Positions 20,787-29,153 of a stretch of DNA of 43,071 bases are shown one piece after another. Position 1 is the first letter of the stretch. Every line of letters starts with the position of its first letter. The stretch spans positions 1 through 43,071 of the IMG/VR virus record IMGVR_UViG_3300030061_003671. One strand, 5' to 3'. The notes under the pieces are model-generated. The model ran no database searches. It saw nothing but the letters and a program-made list of their open reading frames with translations, and was not told the origin of the DNA. Made by a program: the position numbers and the translations under genes. The DNA is from a virus.

Positions 20787-20804
20787 GCGCTCTCTTTTTT
20801 TTTT
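20770..20804. terminator. Bidirectional terminator between the two blocks
   Basis: Arms AAAGAGAGC (20772-20780) and GCTCTCTTT (20789-20797) flank AAATAAGC; long T runs follow on + and long T runs on the complement (A run at 20770-20774). It lies at the end of the last + gene and 23 bases before the end of the first - gene, so it can stop both convergent transcripts. Confidence 0.8.
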
Positions 20805-20826
20805 ACGAATCCAAAATTAACAGGAA

Positions 20827-21057
20827 TCAAGAAACGTGTTCAATCTCTTTAACACTTTGTTGTAGTTTGCTTTTTAAAGTATCATAACCAATATTTAATA
20901 CAATACCCTTTAATGAGCCTCTTAAATATATCATTGTTTTTAATTCTCCAGAATTATCAGTATAAGTTCTATAGTAATTTATGTTTTCTACATTAAAAGT
21001 ATATGGCTCTACTTTATTGCCAACTTTTACTTCTACTTCTACTTCTCTATAACTCAT
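20827..21057 (-). CDS. Hypothetical late protein, 76 aa
   Basis: Not recognised. Starts MSYREVEVEVKVGNKVEPYT; a beta-rich acidic protein with no signal or membrane segment. ATG 21057 is preferred over the in-frame TTG 6 bases upstream. Last gene of the late block, 17 bases after the spanin-like gene. Confidence 0.6.
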   Translation of the reverse strand: MSYREVEVEVKVGNKVEPYTFNVENINYYRTYTDNSGELKTMIYLRGSLKGIVLNIGYDTLKSKLQQSVKEIEHVS

Positions 21058-21074
21058 TATCAAATATAATTATT

Positions 21075-21515
21075 TTAAAGCAATACTTTACTAAACTTTT
21101 TAAAAAGAAATAACAATAAAATTATTATTGAAATTATAATAATAGTATCTCTCCATTTTTCCCACCAGGTAAGTTCTTCTACAATTACTTTATCTACAAG
21201 AACCTGTACTTCTTTAATAAAATAAACAGTATCTCCATAACAAGTTACTTCGTGGTAAATTTCTTTTGTCAAAGTATCATAAAAATATTTTAGATATACT
21301 TTTTCATTGTTTACCACAATAGTAGAATCATGATAAGACAGCTGTGTAATAGTATCATAATTATACTTTTCTACAACTATAGTATCATGAATTACTAAGT
21401 TAAGAGTATCTTGAGTAAGTAGTTCAGGATGTTTATTAATAAGCCTATTCAACTTTTTTTGAGGTGAACATGCTACTAATAATAGTATTAATATGCTACT
21501 CTTTAGGAAGTGCAA
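21075..21515 (-). CDS. Unimolecular spanin-like lipoprotein
   Basis: A 146-residue protein with a lipoprotein signal (MHFLKSSILILLLVAC, Cys16), a beta-rich periplasmic part of about 100 residues, and a C-terminal membrane segment (DTIIIISIIILLLFLFKKF). An outer-membrane lipid anchor at one end and an inner-membrane helix at the other is the design of one-piece spanins (like T1 gp11), which fuse inner and outer membranes at the end of lysis. Sequence similarity to known spanins is not claimed; the call rests on topology. It overlaps the holin-like gene by 20 bases. Confidence 0.7.
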   Translation of the reverse strand: MHFLKSSILILLLVACSPQKKLNRLINKHPELLTQDTLNLVIHDTIVVEKYNYDTITQLSYHDSTIVVNNEKVYLKYFYDTLTKEIYHEVTCYGDTVYFIKEVQVLVDKVIVEELTWWEKWRDTIIIISIIILLLFLFKKFSKVLL

Positions 21516-21675
21516 TTAATGAATCTTTAGATCTTAGAAACATTATTCCAAGAGCTAACCATCCTGAAAGTTCAGTAGAGTTAGCTTTTTCCATAAACAT
21601 CATTACAGCACAGAATATTATAATTAATACTCCTAAAACAGTTGTAACATAATTTGAAAATAAACGATTTTTCAT
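21496..21675 (-). CDS. Holin-like small membrane protein, 59 aa
   Basis: Reads MKNRLFSNYVTTVLGVLIII, then FCAVMMFMEKA and a second hydrophobic part WLALGIMFLRSKDSLIAL: two membrane segments with a short polar loop. The order and the ending MFLRSKDSLIAL resemble holin-like proteins I recall from Bacteroidota phages. Adjacent to a spanin-like gene and close to tail genes, which fits a lysis cassette. Confidence 0.6.
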   Translation of the reverse strand: MKNRLFSNYVTTVLGVLIIIFCAVMMFMEKANSTELSGWLALGIMFLRSKDSLIALPKE

Positions 21676-21691
21676 TTTAATAACCTTTTTA

Positions 21692-21790
21692 TTAATACCT
21701 ATAAGAACTTGAAGACTTTGATTTCTTTGGTCTTTTTGGAGACTTAGATTTTTTAGATTTAGGTTTTGTAACCTTTTTCTTTTTAGCCAT
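21692..21790 (-). CDS. Small highly basic protein, 32 aa
   Basis: Reads MAKKKKVTKPKSKKSKSPKR, ending SSSSYRY, with well over a third Lys/Arg. The start overlaps the stop of the previous gene (TAATG), supporting real translation. Such peptides can bind DNA or RNA; role unknown. Confidence 0.5.
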   Translation of the reverse strand: MAKKKKVTKPKSKKSKSPKRPKKSKSSSSYRY

Positions 21791-21921
21791 TATTTAGATT
21801 GTTGTCTTATATCAGTTGAATTTTTTAACCCACCGTAAGTTTTAGCTTGTGGAGCTGGTTTAACAACTGGTTTCCCATGTCTTAATCCAGACCATCCATC
21901 GTGTGATTTACCTTTTCCCAT
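21790..21921 (-). CDS. Small hypothetical protein, 43 aa
   Basis: Reads MGKGKSHDGWSGLRHGKPVV and ends STDIRQQSK; Gly/Lys-rich and probably disordered. Overlaps the start of the 32-residue basic gene by one base. Function unknown. Confidence 0.5.
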   Translation of the reverse strand: MGKGKSHDGWSGLRHGKPVVKPAPQAKTYGGLKNSTDIRQQSK

Positions 21922-21932
21922 GATTTTATTTT

Positions 21933-22328
21933 TTATTTTTTATTTAACAATGTACTTATCATTCCCTTAATTTCTGCTGTATCTGTTTTAACAGCAGTTA
22001 AGCTTGTATTTAAATTTTGAATTTCAGTGTTTAAAGAATCTTTAGTTTCTTTATTTTCTACTCTTACTTTTTCAATTTTATCATCATAATCTTTTCTAAT
22101 AGCAGTTCTGCTATGTTTAGCATTCATAAACGCTACATCACAATCTTTTTTATAGCCCTCAGCCATTTCTTTTAAATGCTTAATTTGATCAGTTTGTTTA
22201 TCATTATCATGCTTTAATTTAAACCACGCTGTTAATAAAGTTACAACAAATCCTACAAAATATATAACATCTTTAATATTAATATGCATATCATTAACAT
22301 TTGTAGGAGTAACTTCCAAAAAAATCAT
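21933..22328 (-). CDS. Membrane-anchored coiled-coil protein
   Basis: A 131-residue protein: hydrophobic segment VIYFVGFVVTLLTAWF near residues 21-36, then a long charged helical tail (DNDKQTDQIKHLKEMAEGYK onward) with heptad-like spacing. Holin, spanin subunit or tail chaperone are all possible; near a lysis group, an inner-membrane lysis role is likeliest. ATG 22328 is used because its leader is AT-rich; ATG 22289 is the alternative. Confidence 0.55.
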   Translation of the reverse strand: MIFLEVTPTNVNDMHINIKDVIYFVGFVVTLLTAWFKLKHDNDKQTDQIKHLKEMAEGYKKDCDVAFMNAKHSRTAIRKDYDDKIEKVRVENKETKDSLNTEIQNLNTSLTAVKTDTAEIKGMISTLLNKK

Positions 22329-22352
22329 TCTTCACTTTTATTAAATTAATAA

Positions 22353-22472
22353 CTATTCTCCAGGGGGGCTTGGAACATTTGGATTAGGTGGAACATTATC
22401 CGGATAATAACCAAACATTTCAAAATATATTTCTTTTACTTCTTCACTTGAACTTTCTTCAGTATGTGGCAT
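22353..22472 (-). CDS. Small acidic protein with Pro-rich tail, 39 aa
   Basis: Reads MPHTEESSSEEVKEIYFEMF and ends PNPNVPSPPGE. A poorly conserved-looking, acidic then Pro-rich peptide starting 11 bases after the tailspike stop. Function unknown; called because the spacing and reading direction fit neighbours. Confidence 0.45.
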   Translation of the reverse strand: MPHTEESSSEEVKEIYFEMFGYYPDNVPPNPNVPSPPGE

Positions 22473-22483
22473 AATTTTTAAAT

Positions 22484-24091
22484 TTAAATAACATTAGCAT
22501 CTATTATTACATTACTTCCAACAACAACATTAGTTACATTAGCATTTAAAGCTTTATCACAAGCTAAAGAATGTATTACATTAATATCTTGCGCTGCTCC
22601 TGAAGTAATACTATCTCCGTCTGAAATAATTTTTAAATTTTCAATAACTAAATCATTACCTCCTTTACTAATTCCTGTACATAAAACACCACCATTAGTA
22701 TTTTTAACTGAACCATTTAATCTTAATCTATGACCACTTCCTGATGGTACGTTTAATAAATAACTATCATTACCATTTGTACAAGCTTGATCTCCATTTA
22801 TATAAATTTCCCCACCAGTCATTCCACCTATTGTTAAACAAGTAGTTCCAGTTTCAGTTATAATATTTCCATTAACAATAATTTCACCTCCAGACATATT
22901 TTGTCCAACTAAACCATTACCTGAAGCACCTGTAGAATACATATTTCCATTAAAAATAAGTTGTCCACCAGAGATATCACTAAAATTTAAAACATAATTT
23001 TCAGAATCAATAATAGGAACATTTAATATAAACCTTCCAGAATCATTCATATCAGAGCATGCAATATTTTGAAAACCACCTGTTTGAGTAACTTTATTAG
23101 CAGTAATAATACATGTACCAGAAAAATTAGCTGTACTTCCTCTTCTAACATAAAAAGCCCAACTTGCTGAACATTTTACTTCATCAAAATTAAATGTAGT
23201 TTTAGAAGCATCTCTTGCAGTACATACATAACCACCATTATTAGGCCCATAATGTTCTATTAAACTTCCATTAAAGTTCATTATAGCATTATCATATGCT
23301 CCTAACATAACACCTTGTTGCATTCTCCATTCTACAGCTTCACCATAAAATTCAGAATCTCCAAATGCTGTAGCTACTCCTTTTGACCAATCTCCATCAG
23401 CAGATTCTACAATATTAATATCTCCTTCACCATATAAATCAAACTTAGTAGAATAAGAAGTTGCTGGAGCATTTAAAGGGTCTGCTCCTAATATAAATAT
23501 AGCTTCAGTATTTCTTAAATATCCAGAAACTATTGCATCAGGAATTGCTTCTTCAACAACAACACTTGTATTTGGTCCAGTATTTAAAGCAGATACAATT
23601 GTGTATTTACCATCTTTAGCACCACCGCCTAATATTTCAAACTTTTTTCCAACTTCTAAATATGATTGCCAATTCCCTAAAAATCTAAATTCTTTTTCAA
23701 CTTGATTTATAGATACAACATTACTTAATCCAGTAGAACCATTTATTTTAGCAGAAGGTTGTAATAAAACCCCTGCTGATAAATACATTTTACCATCTTG
23801 ATATTGTAATTCTGTTTCATCATATACACCAGGCCAAACGTATATTAAAGAAGAACTTAATCCATCTGCAACAGCTTGATTTCTTGCTGCTGAAATTGTT
23901 TTCCAAGGATTACTTAAACTACCAACAGTACCAGTAGAATCATCACCTTCAGGAGCTACAAAATATGTAGAACCAAAAAGACCAGTACCTCCACTGCCAG
24001 AATTTAATTGTCTTAAAATCTCATAAATTCTAACAACTGCAGCATCCCAATTTCTAAATGCTTTTGGATTTTCGTTTATTATAAGAGCCAT
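22484..24091 (-). CDS. Tailspike-like protein with beta-helix and shared N-terminal anchor
   Basis: A 535-residue protein. The N-terminus (INENPKAFRNWDAAVVRIYE) is shared with the proteins at 24705-25304 and 28051-29151 and probably docks the protein on the virion. From about residue 45 (STYFVAPEGDDSTGTVGSLS then NPWKTISAARNQAV) it reads as a right-handed beta-helix with many short Gly/Asn-rich repeats (e.g. GGEIIVNGNI, GGEIYINGDQ). Such spikes bind and often cut surface polysaccharide. No catalytic residues can be assigned by eye. Confidence 0.7.
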   Translation of the reverse strand: MALIINENPKAFRNWDAAVVRIYEILRQLNSGSGGTGLFGSTYFVAPEGDDSTGTVGSLSNPWKTISAARNQAVADGLSSSLIYVWPGVYDETELQYQDGKMYLSAGVLLQPSAKINGSTGLSNVVSINQVEKEFRFLGNWQSYLEVGKKFEILGGGAKDGKYTIVSALNTGPNTSVVVEEAIPDAIVSGYLRNTEAIFILGADPLNAPATSYSTKFDLYGEGDINIVESADGDWSKGVATAFGDSEFYGEAVEWRMQQGVMLGAYDNAIMNFNGSLIEHYGPNNGGYVCTARDASKTTFNFDEVKCSASWAFYVRRGSTANFSGTCIITANKVTQTGGFQNIACSDMNDSGRFILNVPIIDSENYVLNFSDISGGQLIFNGNMYSTGASGNGLVGQNMSGGEIIVNGNIITETGTTCLTIGGMTGGEIYINGDQACTNGNDSYLLNVPSGSGHRLRLNGSVKNTNGGVLCTGISKGGNDLVIENLKIISDGDSITSGAAQDINVIHSLACDKALNANVTNVVVGSNVIIDANVI

Positions 24092-24093
24092 TT

Positions 24094-24687
24094 TTATAAA
24101 TCAGCATATTTAACTTCAGGTTGAACTGGAGCTGTCATTGCATTTATAGAACTTGCTCTACCTTTTAATAAATTTTGTGAATTAATTACAGCACCGCCAG
24201 CAAAACCTCTACTACTTAAATAAGTTTGAAATTCAATTTTCTTTTGAGAATATTTCAAAATTTTTGCTAATTGATCTGAACCTGGTTCTGGAGCAATTAA
24301 CAATTTAATAGAGCTAAACATTTCACGAGAAGATCTATATCTAATTGATATTTTCTTTTCTCCTTTATCTTTAATTTCTCTTTGATTTTCAGCTACATCT
24401 TCTAAGATTTCAGCAGCACCTTTATCATCAGCACTTGAAGCACCATCTTCTTTAATAGCTTTAGCATTTTCTTTTATAATTTCTAATTCTTCTAATGATG
24501 GTTCTCTAAATTTATATTCTACTGCTACTGGAACATCTTCAGTTGCAGTGCTTACAGCTGTTTTAGGTTGTATAGCTACTGTTTCAGTTATGGTTTTAAC
24601 AGACATTCTTACGTCAGTATAAGCCATTTCTTGAACTCTTTTATCTTTTACTGTTGCATCTGCTGCAAATTTTTCTTCTATTGGCAT
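24094..24687 (-). CDS. Virion-associated hypothetical protein, 197 aa
   Basis: Not recognised. Starts MPIEEKFAADATVKDKRVQE; Ala/Glu/Lys-rich with an acidic helical middle (EEIL, ENQREIKDKGEK) and a Gly/Ala-rich end. It lies 2 bases upstream of the tailspike start and downstream of an anchor-bearing fibre gene, so it is likely part of the same appendage module. Confidence 0.5.
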   Translation of the reverse strand: MPIEEKFAADATVKDKRVQEMAYTDVRMSVKTITETVAIQPKTAVSTATEDVPVAVEYKFREPSLEELEIIKENAKAIKEDGASSADDKGAAEILEDVAENQREIKDKGEKKISIRYRSSREMFSSIKLLIAPEPGSDQLAKILKYSQKKIEFQTYLSSRGFAGGAVINSQNLLKGRASSINAMTAPVQPEVKYADL

Positions 24688-24704
24688 AATTTATATTTTA
24701 AATA

Positions 24705-25304
24705 TTAACTTAATTGTGGAGTTACTTCTGAGTAACATAAAAATTCAAATTGGTAAAAAACTTCAGCTTCGCATGGATTAGCATTTCCACCAGCTGCTTT
24801 TAATGAAATAATGTATTCACCATTACCGTCATCATCTAATGATACACCCATGTAATCAGATTTAACAAGAGCACCTGTAGTAGTATCTTGCATATCTGCT
24901 CCTGAACCAAATGAATTAATAACATCAAAAGTATTTGGAGCTGCTGTTTCAATAGCTTTTACAGAACCTCTTAAATCATAAGCAATATAAAAACCAGCAT
25001 TAGCAGGGTTTGCATCAAAAGAACCTACTGTTAATGTTCCTTGAACTTCAGAATATATATTAGAACCAGTTAATAACATACCACCAGTTAATTTCCATCC
25101 TTGTAACACTGTTCCATCAGGATAAGAAATTTGTGTAGCTGTTTTTTGTAAAAAAGGAGCTGGAACTGAACCAGATGAACTTTCTGTAGAAATTTTATCT
25201 GCTAATAAATCAATACTAAAAAAAGCAGAATTTAAATATCTAAAAATTCGTACTACAGCGTCTATCCAATTATTAAATTGTCTTGGGTCTTCATTAATTC
25301 TCAT
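24705..25304 (-). CDS. Appendage protein with shared anchor, 199 aa
   Basis: The first 20 residues (MRINEDPRQFNNWIDAVVRI) match the anchor consensus of two other proteins here. The rest is a beta-rich fibre-like domain (GMLLTGSNIYSEVQGTLTVG, ISLKAAGGNANPC). Probably a small fibre or adapter bound at the same site as the tailspike. Confidence 0.65.
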   Translation of the reverse strand: MRINEDPRQFNNWIDAVVRIFRYLNSAFFSIDLLADKISTESSSGSVPAPFLQKTATQISYPDGTVLQGWKLTGGMLLTGSNIYSEVQGTLTVGSFDANPANAGFYIAYDLRGSVKAIETAAPNTFDVINSFGSGADMQDTTTGALVKSDYMGVSLDDDGNGEYIISLKAAGGNANPCEAEVFYQFEFLCYSEVTPQLS

Positions 25305-25323
25305 TGTTTTTTGTTTTTATTTA

Positions 25324-25794
25324 TTAATAATTATTAGTTACATATTCATTTATAACAGCTTGAATACTGTCTTTCATTGTTTGGTTATAAATACCATCCA
25401 AAATTAATACATTATTAGTATTTTGTGCAGTTAACCACCAACCATTATTTAATTGATCATACAAATCTTTAATGTGATTTTCTAAAGCAAACACTTCTGC
25501 TTCCGTATAAGTACCATTTAATACATCTAAATATCTATCAGCTGTATAATTTAATACATAATTTTTACCATCTTTAATCCTATATCCATATTGTCTTATA
25601 TATAATCTCTTAATTTCTATAGAGTCAGTTATTTCTGTATATCCTGTTGGCTGAGTTAATTCAAACTTTATAGCTGGTATAGCTTCGTTATCTTCTTTAT
25701 AAAATTTTCTTGCCATTTTTCTAAATTTTCTTTTTTTTCTTCTGTTTTTTCTTAATCTTCTTTTTCTTTTTCTTCTTCTTTTAACATTCATCAT
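25324..25794 (-). CDS. Structural protein with extremely basic N-terminus
   Basis: A 156-residue protein. The first 30 residues are almost only Lys and Arg (MMNVKRRRKRKRRLRKNRRK). From about 27 (MARKFYKEDNEAIPAIKFEL) it becomes an ordinary globular protein, so translation could also start at ATG 25716. A hairpin AGGTTA/TAACCT (25801-25820) precedes the first ATG on this strand. The basic arm would suit contact with DNA or the capsid interior. Confidence 0.55.
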   Translation of the reverse strand: MMNVKRRRKRKRRLRKNRRKKRKFRKMARKFYKEDNEAIPAIKFELTQPTGYTEITDSIEIKRLYIRQYGYRIKDGKNYVLNYTADRYLDVLNGTYTEAEVFALENHIKDLYDQLNNGWWLTAQNTNNVLILDGIYNQTMKDSIQAVINEYVTNNY

Positions 25795-25833
25795 ATCTAA
25801 AGGTTAATTTTTCATAACCTAAAGATATTTATT

Positions 25834-26694
25834 TTAATAATAAGTATATGTATGCCACCTACTTGTTGTATGATTATAAATAAACTGCACAGAACCACCC
25901 TCATATAAATCAAAATCATCAGTATCTGATAATAGCAATCTATTTGCAGCATCACTATCTCCATCATTATCTTTAAATTTTAATTTTTTATTAGTTCCTA
26001 CATTTATTATTACTACAATTCTTTGTACACCAGCACTTGGAGCTACCATTCCTGTAAAATCTCTATCATGAGCACCAGGATCAATGTAATGTACATTATA
26101 AGTTGAAAGGTCGTAATTATCAATTTCAACAGAACCACCACCAGATTCAGTATATGTAGTAATTTGAGCAGCAGGCATTTGTGTAATACCTAATTGATTA
26201 CTATAATCATAAACATCAGCAGCAACACCTGTAGGGTCATAAGTAGCTGCTAACATATCACCAGTTCCTGTTGGAGTTGGTACATTTAAAGTACTACCTA
26301 CTAAAGTTGCAGCACCCGAACCAGAAGTTGTTAGTGTTGTTACAACACCATCTCCTTTATTATTAAAAGTATTCCAATCTGTAGAATCTAAATAACCATC
26401 AGAGCCTGCTCCAGCTTGATTTATTCCTACAGATGGAGAAGTTGGAGAAGCAATAACTGTAATAGGAGCAACAGCACTAACACCTGTTACTGTACCTGGT
26501 TGAGCTCCAGCAGCTATACCATTTAATTTATTTTTATCTGAACCACTCATAGAACCATCCGTAAGTGGAGTTGCTGCTGAAATTCCAATATCTGGAGTAG
26601 CACCACCTGTTGAAGTAATAGGAGCTGTTGCTGTTACATCAGTAACGCCACTACCACCACCTGAGCTTTGTTTTTCAAAATCTGTAATTGCCAT
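25834..26694 (-). CDS. Tail-fibre-like protein, 286 aa
   Basis: Gly/Thr/Ser-rich fibre: VTDVTATAPITSTGGATPDI and VTGVSAVAPITVIASPTSPS are repeat units common in phage fibres, followed by GYLDSTDWNTFNNKGDG, another known fibre motif. The C-terminal 100 residues form a distinct head (FKDNDGDSDAANRLLLSD). Likely receptor-binding or adapter protein. It lies 2 bases from the next gene. Confidence 0.75.
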   Translation of the reverse strand: MAITDFEKQSSGGGSGVTDVTATAPITSTGGATPDIGISAATPLTDGSMSGSDKNKLNGIAAGAQPGTVTGVSAVAPITVIASPTSPSVGINQAGAGSDGYLDSTDWNTFNNKGDGVVTTLTTSGSGAATLVGSTLNVPTPTGTGDMLAATYDPTGVAADVYDYSNQLGITQMPAAQITTYTESGGGSVEIDNYDLSTYNVHYIDPGAHDRDFTGMVAPSAGVQRIVVIINVGTNKKLKFKDNDGDSDAANRLLLSDTDDFDLYEGGSVQFIYNHTTSRWHTYTYY

Positions 26695-26696
26695 AA

Positions 26697-26969
26697 TTAT
26701 ATAATTGTTACGATTACTAAATCAGTTCCTGTACCATCAAATGCTATTTCATCTAAATGATCAGATTGACCACCACCATCAATAGTTACTTTTTCTTGTG
26801 GTAATAAATTTGTTCCTAATACAGTAGCATTTGCTGCTCCAGCATTAAAAAAAGTTACTGAACGAGCTCCTTTTTCTACAGTACCCGCACCAGCAGCTCT
26901 TGTAAATTGTGGAGTTCTTGTAACACCTTTTTGTATTAAATCTAATGATATATCTGAACTACTTGCCAT
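26697..26969 (-). CDS. Small virion protein, 90 aa
   Basis: Reads MASSSDISLDLIQKGVTRTP; Gly/Ala/Thr-rich, beta-type (TVLGTNLLPQEKVTIDGGGQ). It resembles short decoration or fibre-cap proteins. It is placed between fibre and lysin genes. No family recognised. Confidence 0.55.
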   Translation of the reverse strand: MASSSDISLDLIQKGVTRTPQFTRAAGAGTVEKGARSVTFFNAGAANATVLGTNLLPQEKVTIDGGGQSDHLDEIAFDGTGTDLVIVTII

Positions 26970-26974
26970 AATAT

Positions 26975-27580
26975 TTAATTTAAATCGTTTTCGTTAATTA
27001 ATGTATAGGTAAATTTATTTCCCCATATTTCTGCAGATTTTTTTACAACATCCATATGTATTTCATATTCATCAGGATCTTGTATTACTTGACAACCAGC
27101 AGACCATTTATCTACTGTTTCTAATTCATAATCTGCATGTGCTTTATGAATATTTATACCAAACATACCTGTATCTTCAGTACCAGAAATTTCATCATAA
27201 TTTCTATCTCGATTATCATCTCGATATACTGTAACATTTCCTAATCTCTGACACAAAGCATCATATTTTCCAGAATGTTTATCAATTTTATAAACTCCTT
27301 TATATTGACCTTCTTTTAAAATAGCACAACCTAAAGGATTAGAAGGATTAGCTAACCAATAAACTCCAGGTAAACTTGTCATTTGCATTTTATAAATATT
27401 CCAATTTCCTTCATATTTCCAAAAGACACACATTAAATCATTAAATTCATTTACTATAGGATTAGAAGACCTAACACCTACAATATTTAAATTGTATGCT
27501 TTTGTATCAGTTTCAAAAACAGAATAACCAAGCCTATTCATAGCTTTAGCTAATTTTGATATTGTAATATCTTTTCTCAT
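26975..27580 (-). CDS. L,D-transpeptidase-like peptidoglycan enzyme (probable lysin)
   Basis: A 201-residue protein. The C-terminal half has GMFGINIHKAH (138-148, His145) and VDKWSAGCQV (156-165) with Cys163: the H...SxGC arrangement of YkuD-type L,D-transpeptidases. A VGVRSSNPIVNEFNDLMCVF segment and an LPGVYWLANPSNPLGCAILK segment precede it, as in a phage family that I recall. It probably cuts or crosslinks peptidoglycan, for entry or lysis; cleavage direction cannot be read from sequence. It overlaps the gene before it by 4 bases (ATGA). Confidence 0.7.
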   Translation of the reverse strand: MRKDITISKLAKAMNRLGYSVFETDTKAYNLNIVGVRSSNPIVNEFNDLMCVFWKYEGNWNIYKMQMTSLPGVYWLANPSNPLGCAILKEGQYKGVYKIDKHSGKYDALCQRLGNVTVYRDDNRDRNYDEISGTEDTGMFGINIHKAHADYELETVDKWSAGCQVIQDPDEYEIHMDVVKKSAEIWGNKFTYTLINENDLN

Positions 27581-28032
27581 TCTACAATCATCCTATCCAT
27601 AAACAAACCTAAACCTGTTATTTTATTTAGATTAACCCCATTTACACTTTCCCAATCTTTTAAATTAATGAAATGAAAATCAATTGTCATATTTTCAGTT
27701 AATACTTTGTTAAAAGTATCTTTAGCTTTTTCTTCATTTTTACCTTTATAAGATAATTTAGGATTTCCATTTTCATCTTGTTTTAAGACTGGTTTTCCAT
27801 CTTTATCTTTTTCAGATAATTCTTGTACAATTTCAGATCTTTTAGCATTTAATTTATCTAAAAATGGTTCAAGCTTAGTTACATTTTTATGCATAGCATA
27901 AATAAACTTACCATTCATTTCAGTACAAGTATCTAATATTTGCGTAAAACAAATATTTAACTCAATTAATTCTTTGTTAGTGTAAACATTATTTACAACA
28001 ACTCCATTTTCTTTTTCCATTACTATTTCCAT
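27577..28032 (-). CDS. Hypothetical late protein with helical core, 151 aa
   Basis: Reads MEIVMEKENGVVVNNVYTNK; helical, with a Lys/Glu-rich middle (KLNAKRSEIVQELSEKDKDG) and VKDWESVNG-like end. It resembles small conserved phage proteins of the DUF1617 kind found near tail and lysis genes, but this is weak. ATG 28032 is chosen since its leader is AT-only. Its stop overlaps the lysin start. Confidence 0.5.
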   Translation of the reverse strand: MEIVMEKENGVVVNNVYTNKELIELNICFTQILDTCTEMNGKFIYAMHKNVTKLEPFLDKLNAKRSEIVQELSEKDKDGKPVLKQDENGNPKLSYKGKNEEKAKDTFNKVLTENMTIDFHFINLKDWESVNGVNLNKITGLGLFMDRMIVE

Positions 28033-28050
28033 TTTATTTGTTTTTATTAT

Positions 28051-29151
28051 TTAATTATATTCAAATATAAAACGATATTTGAAATCTGTAAAATCATTTT
28101 GACTTTGAATAAAAAATTGCCAACCTCCAGCATACCATATAAATTGTCCTGGAGTAGTATCTGGTCCAATATATTGAGCTGGTCCAAGATTTATATAATT
28201 AGCAATTAACGCCCAAGAAGGTACGTCAATACTTATATACTGTGTACCTGGATCTCCAATATTAGGAGCTAATGTATTTGTTGGTAAAGTAGCACCAGGA
28301 ACAGTTTCCCAAGTACTACTGTTACTATTTGGTCCACTTGTCGCTGTTGAAGCACCGTTAGTAATAAAAGTTCCTCCTGGTTGATCGCTATCATAAACAG
28401 AAAAACCACAACCTAAAGCCATACCACAATACATAGGAGAACCACCAGGAACATATGCGTTTGTGTATACTTTAATTTTAGTAATATTCATTATGTCTGC
28501 TGATAAAGCTGTACCAGAAACACCATGAGTATCTCCTAAAGAATGAGGTAAAAAATCAGGTGCATCTTCGCCAATTAAATCTCTATTTTGACAATCAAAC
28601 ACCCAAAAAGTACTTGCACTACCTGCACCATCTGACTCCTTAGCATAGTTACTACTAATGGCTACGTTGTAACGACCAACACCAGCACCAGCTATAGTAT
28701 CACAAACTATTTCTCCACTATCATATTGAGTAGTAGCTGGAGGGCTCCAAGTCCAAGCTCCAGGTAAAGGATTTTCATAACAATAAAATGTATATGCTTT
28801 TCCATCATTTGGAATAGTAGCAACTCCATTAATTACATTATTAATACTTCCTCCTAATGCAGAAGGAAATATTAATATTGGTAAAGAAGAATTATTTACA
28901 AAAGTAGTAGAGCGACCTGTTTTAGCTTCAGGTAATTTACACGCTCTATCTACAGCAGTACTTGTTTCTATAACATTTATACCATAAATAGCAATTGCAG
29001 TTGTAGAATTACTTGTTCCTTCAACAACTAAATTATCATTTACATTTTGTGTAGCGCCACCACCTAAATTGTGTAAAACACCATAAATATTATTTACAGC
29101 ATCTTTCCAATTTCTGAAATCATTTGGATTGTTATTTAATGTATTATTCAT
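28051..29151 (-). CDS. Appendage protein with shared anchor, 366 aa
   Basis: The anchor (MNNTLNNNPNDFRNWKDAVN) matches those at 24705-25304 and 22484-24091. A beta-rich shaft (TGRSTTFVNNSSLPILIFPS) and a C-terminal jelly-roll-like head (GAGVGRYNVAISSNYAKESD) follow. Probably a fibre or baseplate-associated protein. ATG 29151 is chosen because it lies 2 bases after the previous stop. Confidence 0.65.
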   Translation of the reverse strand: MNNTLNNNPNDFRNWKDAVNNIYGVLHNLGGGATQNVNDNLVVEGTSNSTTAIAIYGINVIETSTAVDRACKLPEAKTGRSTTFVNNSSLPILIFPSALGGSINNVINGVATIPNDGKAYTFYCYENPLPGAWTWSPPATTQYDSGEIVCDTIAGAGVGRYNVAISSNYAKESDGAGSASTFWVFDCQNRDLIGEDAPDFLPHSLGDTHGVSGTALSADIMNITKIKVYTNAYVPGGSPMYCGMALGCGFSVYDSDQPGGTFITNGASTATSGPNSNSSTWETVPGATLPTNTLAPNIGDPGTQYISIDVPSWALIANYINLGPAQYIGPDTTPGQFIWYAGGWQFFIQSQNDFTDFKYRFIFEYN

Positions 29152-29153
29152 AA

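Noticed and set aside
21464-21652. Plus-strand reading frame in the lysis region
   Set aside because: It is the complement of the spanin-like and holin-like genes, which have lipobox and membrane features on the minus strand.
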